Of a DNA stretch of 64,000 nt, positions 61,148 through 64,000 are shown in pieces (position 1 is the stretch's first letter; the number at the start of each line of letters is the position of its first letter). The position numbers and the translations under genes are program-made. The notes beneath the pieces were generated by a model that searched no databases, was not told the DNA's origin, and saw nothing but the letters and a program-made list of their open reading frames with translations. Source of the stretch: Microcebus murinus (taxonomy: Eukaryota; Chordata; Mammalia; Primates; Cheirogaleidae); assembly GCF_040939455.1 (NCBI RefSeq), contig NC_134116.1:43539400-43603399 (forward strand), written 5' to 3'.

Positions 61148-61318
61148 GTTTTTATTCTTGATTTCTTTTTCATTTCTGCATATTATGGGGGTACAAATGT
61201 TTAGGTTACATATATTGCCTTGCCCCACCTGAGTCAGAGCTTCAAGTGTGTCCATCCACCAGAAGGTGCGACTGCATACATTAGGTGTGAATATACCCAT
61301 ACTCTCCTCCCCCAACAA
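61148..61318 (-). mobile_element. 170-bp L1 3' end nested in old L1
   Basis: The complement of the strepsirrhine-type 3'UTR: CATATTATGGGGGTACAAATGTTTAGGTTACATATATTGCC..TTCAAGTGTGTCCATCC..CCCATACTCTCCTCCCCCAAC. It is truncated at the G-rich block, like the copies at 27848 and 48857. Confidence 0.88.
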
Positions 61319-61905
61319 TGATTTGTTTGAGATCCTTATGTATTTTGGACACTCTAACCCCTTATCAGATGTATGGCTTGGAAATATTTTTTCCAAATTC
61401 ACAGATTGAACACTGTTAATCATTTTTTATGTGAGGAAGCTTTTTAGTTTGATGTAAATCCATTTATCTATTTTTGGTTTCATATAATACCTTTTGGGGT
61501 TACATACATTGCCTAGACCAATGTTGTATAGTTTTCTTCCCCTTTGTTTTGTTCTAGTGGTTTTACAGTTTCTAATATTAAGTTTACATCCTTAATCCAT
61601 TTTAAGTGGATTTTTGTATATGGTGGATATGTATGTGTAGATACAAATCCAATTTTATTCTTCTGCAGGTCTCAGCAGAAGAATGCTGGACAATGCTGGT
61701 ACATTGTCCCAGCATCATTTATTGAAAACATTGTCCTTTTACTATTATATTCTTAACAGGTTTGTCAAAATTGACCATACATGTGTAGATTTATTTCTGG
61801 GCTCTCTATTTTGATCCATTGGGTGATACATGTGTATAATATATATATATATATAGCCAGCAGCTTGCTGTTTTAATTACTACATTCTTTGTGAGTACAT
61901 TCAGT
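61319..61905 (-). mobile_element. Old L1 ORF2 fragment, continued
   Basis: TTTGTTTGAGATCCTTATGTATTTTGGACACT, CATTGCCTAGACCAATGTTG, CCAGCATCATTTATTGAAAACATTGTCC, TTATTTCTGGGCTCTCTATTTTGATCCATTGG. Two back-to-back hairpins (61657-61715) replace the usual sequence before CCCAGCATCATTTATTG. Confidence 0.87.
61657..61715. repeat. Two adjacent hairpins in L1
   Basis: Stem 1 pairs 61657-61666 with 61675-61684 (10 bp, perfect, 8-nt loop). Stem 2 pairs 61683-61695 with 61702-61715 (13 pairs, one bulged base, 6-nt loop). Confidence 0.92.
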
Positions 61906-62154
61906 TGACATTGGCTCAATATAAGAGTAAACAAGATGGCTAGATAACAAGATTACGACCCCAGCTCAATGTATATGAAAATGAAAATTTATATTTAGAG
62001 ATGTTTAGATGGGAAAACAAAAGGCAATGTGCTCCAAGTTGAAACAAAACACTCTGTTCCATCATATAGTAAGTAATAGAAAGGATTCAATTCCTTAATA
62101 ATCAAATGTATTATTTCATCAGGCTATATGTTTGTCTCTCATTTCTTTATTTTT

Positions 62155-63183
62155 TAAAAATCTATCATTTATTTATTTATATTTATTTCAGCATATTACA
62201 GAGGTACAAAAGTTTAGGTTGGGGCCTTTGCCCCACCCAAATCAGAGCTTCAAGGGTATCAATCCCCCAGACACTGCATACCACACCCATTAGGTGTGAA
62301 TATACCTATCCCCAACTCTCCCCTCCTATCTGCCTGACACCCAGTGAATTTTACGACTATGTGTGCACATAACTGTTGATCACTTAGTACCAATTTGATG
62401 GTGAGTATATGTGGTGCTTGCGTTTCCATTCTTGTGATACTTCACTTAGGAGACTGGGTTCCAGCTCTATCCAGGATAATACAAGAGGTGCTAGATTACC
62501 ATTGTTTTTTGTGGCTAATATTCCATGGTATACACATATCACATTTTATTGATCCACTCACGTATCGATGGTCACTTGGGTTGTTTCCACATCTTTGCAA
62601 TTGTGAACTGTGCTGCTATAAACATTCCAGTGCAGATGTCTTTTTTATAGAATGTCTTTTTTGCCCTTGGGTAGATGCCCAGTAATGGGATAGCTGGCTC
62701 AAATGGTAGATCTACTTGTAGCTCTTTGAGGTATTATTACTTTCCACAGAGATTGTACTAGTTTGTTGTCCTACTAGCAGTGTATGAGTGTTCCTATCTC
62801 TCCACATCTATGTCAACATTTATTGTTTTGAGACTTTTTGATAAAGGCCATTTTCACTGGAATTACGTGATATCTCATTGTGGTTTTGATTTGTATTTCC
62901 CTAATGATTAGACATGCTGAGCATTTTTTCATATGTTTGTTGGCCATTATTCTGTCTTCTTTTCTGTTCATGTCCTTTGCCCACTTTTTAATGGGGTTGT
63001 TTGAATTTTCCTTGCTGATTTTCCCAATTTCTATATAGATTCTAGTTATCTATCCCTTTATTGGATGTGTAGTATGTGAATATTTCCCCCATTCTGTAGG
63101 TTGTCTGTTTGCTCTTGTGATAGTTTCCTTGGCTGTGCAGAGCTTTTTAATATAATTAAGTCCTATTTATTTATTTTTGTTGT
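62155..63183 (-). mobile_element. 5'-truncated L1, strepsirrhine-type
   Basis: From CAGCATATTACAGAGGTACAAAAG (3'UTR) through CCTATCCCCAACTCTCCCCTCC, GGTCACTTGGGTTGTTTCCAC, GTAGATGCCCAGTAATGGGATAGC, TGATGATTAG-like sequence, to CAGAGCTTTTTAATATAATTAAGTCC. The 3'UTR differs from the old L1s around it. Frames at 62106-62685 are remnants or shadows. No target-site duplication was found. Confidence 0.9.
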
Positions 63184-63425
63184 TATTTTTTAATTGACAG
63201 ATAAAATTATATGTATTTATTCTTTATGGCATGGTGTTTTGAAACATGTATGCATGTGGAATGACTAAATCTAGCCTATTAATATATAAATTACCTCACA
63301 GTTATCTTTTATTTTTTTGGGAGAACAATTAACATTCTCTCAGCATTTTTCAAGGATACAATATACTGTTATTAACTATAATCACTATGTTATACAAATA
63401 GATCTCTTGAACTAAAGAGATATTT
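63184..63425 (-). mobile_element. Old L1, 3' arm
   Basis: Complement of an old L1M 3'UTR ending in an A tail (here a T run near 63186-63191): GGCATGGTGTTTTGAAACATGTATGCATG, TATAAATTACCTCACAGTTATC, TACTGTTATTAACTATAATCAC, CAAATAGATCTCTTGAACT. It inverts at about 63425. Confidence 0.8.
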
Positions 63426-63775
63426 GCATCTTCATATTTATTGCAGCATTATTCACAATAACTAAGATATGGAATCAACATAAGTGTCCATCAATGAAGA
63501 AATGGGATAAAGAAAATGGGTATGTATACATAATAGTGTTCAGCATTTGCATAAAGAAAATTCTGTCATTTGTGACACAACGTATAAAACTGGAGGGCAT
63601 TATGTTAAGTGAAATGAGCTAGGCACAAAAATATAAATACTGCATGAACTCACCCATGTATGAAATCTAAAAAAAGTTGACCTTGTAGAACTAGGGAATA
63701 GAATAGTGGTTACCAGGGACTGAGAAAGTTAGGATCAGGTGGGTAGTGTTATCTTTCATTTCTAAACAGTAAAAG
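63426..63775 (+). mobile_element. Old L1, inverted 5' arm
   Basis: CATATTTATTGCAGCATTATTCACAATAACTAAGATATGGAATCAACATAAGTGTCCATCAATG, GGAGGGCATTATGTTAAGTGAAATGAGC, GAATAGTGGTTACCAGGGACTGAG: the ORF2 end and start of the 3'UTR, immediately upstream in element terms of the arm at 63184-63425 but in opposite orientation. Confidence 0.82.
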
Positions 63776-64000
63776 ATGTTTTATATTCATTATTCTTCTT
63801 GTCCATCTCTGAAAGAGAAATGCAGAAGGGTTCCCCTGTTAGTGTTTATAGAGAATTAGGTAAACAATCACAGCCTTGTTTTCCAGACTTGGGTTTTTCT
63901 TATATAATATCCCCATAAAACCTAATAAGCCTCAATTCGATTTGATTTTTAGCTGCTTTCTTTGATAGTAAAAACATGCCAGAAATTTTTCTAAGGCCTT
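63776..64000. other. Unassigned DNA to window end
   Basis: No repeat or gene recognised. Confidence 0.4.

Overview
This is eukaryotic, primate nuclear DNA: AT-rich, without operons or bacterial signals, and packed with Alu and LINE-1 sequence. Four dimeric Alus (near 4121, 14690, 27409 and 31708) carry a middle linker reading roughly TATAAATAGAAAGAAATTAATTGGCCAACT followed by a TA run. I associate this with strepsirrhine primates, most likely a Malagasy lemur. A fifth Alu (50565) has a variant of it. Several LINE-1 3' ends share a 3'UTR ending in ATATGTAACCTTAA..TTTGTACCCCCATAATAT..GAAATAAAA, unlike the human L1PA end, which fits the same lineage.

I found no host protein-coding gene, exon, rRNA, tRNA or CRISPR array that I can support. 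The open frames present are L1 ORF2 remnants, translations of simple repeats or Alus, or isolated chance frames. The window reads as a gene-poor, L1-rich desert, so the annotation is a repeat map plus a record of local rearrangements.

Layout. 1-2960 is unassigned. 3-8.2 kb holds a short L1 end, two MaLR-type LTRs, an Alu, and a 2 kb L1 insertion (6167-8197) with perfect 16-bp target-site duplications, an inverted 5' part and a probable 3' transduction. 8.7-11.2 kb holds a (CCTT)n tract, an old Alu, and an old L1 split by a MER1-like hAT transposon. 14-16.8 kb holds an L1 broken by an Alu and by a TA-rich insertion containing a copy of DNA from 1.5 kb downstream. 16.8-27.4 kb is mostly unassigned, with a MIR, a 152-bp tandem duplication, a 26-bp perfect palindrome and an Alu monomer. 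27.4-35 kb holds an Alu, an L1 end, a 250-bp purine microsatellite, a MER20-like element and about 4 kb of L1 ORF2 remnants. 35-49 kb is largely unassigned, with two MLT1-type LTRs, two 5'-inverted L1s and a diverged direct duplication. 49.8-53 kb holds a CpG-dense islet, an Alu, and a solo ERV LTR nested inside a hAT transposon. 53.4-64 kb is mostly old L1 with Alu, MIR, MLT1 and younger L1 insertions.

The most informative items are mechanistic: an L1 with probable 3' transduction and overlapping inverted arms, the solo LTR (6-bp TSD) inside the hAT (8-bp TSD), three further 5'-inverted L1s, several template-switch-like duplications and hairpins, and the CpG-dense islet at 49.8-50.5 kb. Family names were assigned by eye and not by a database search, so subfamily labels are tentative.
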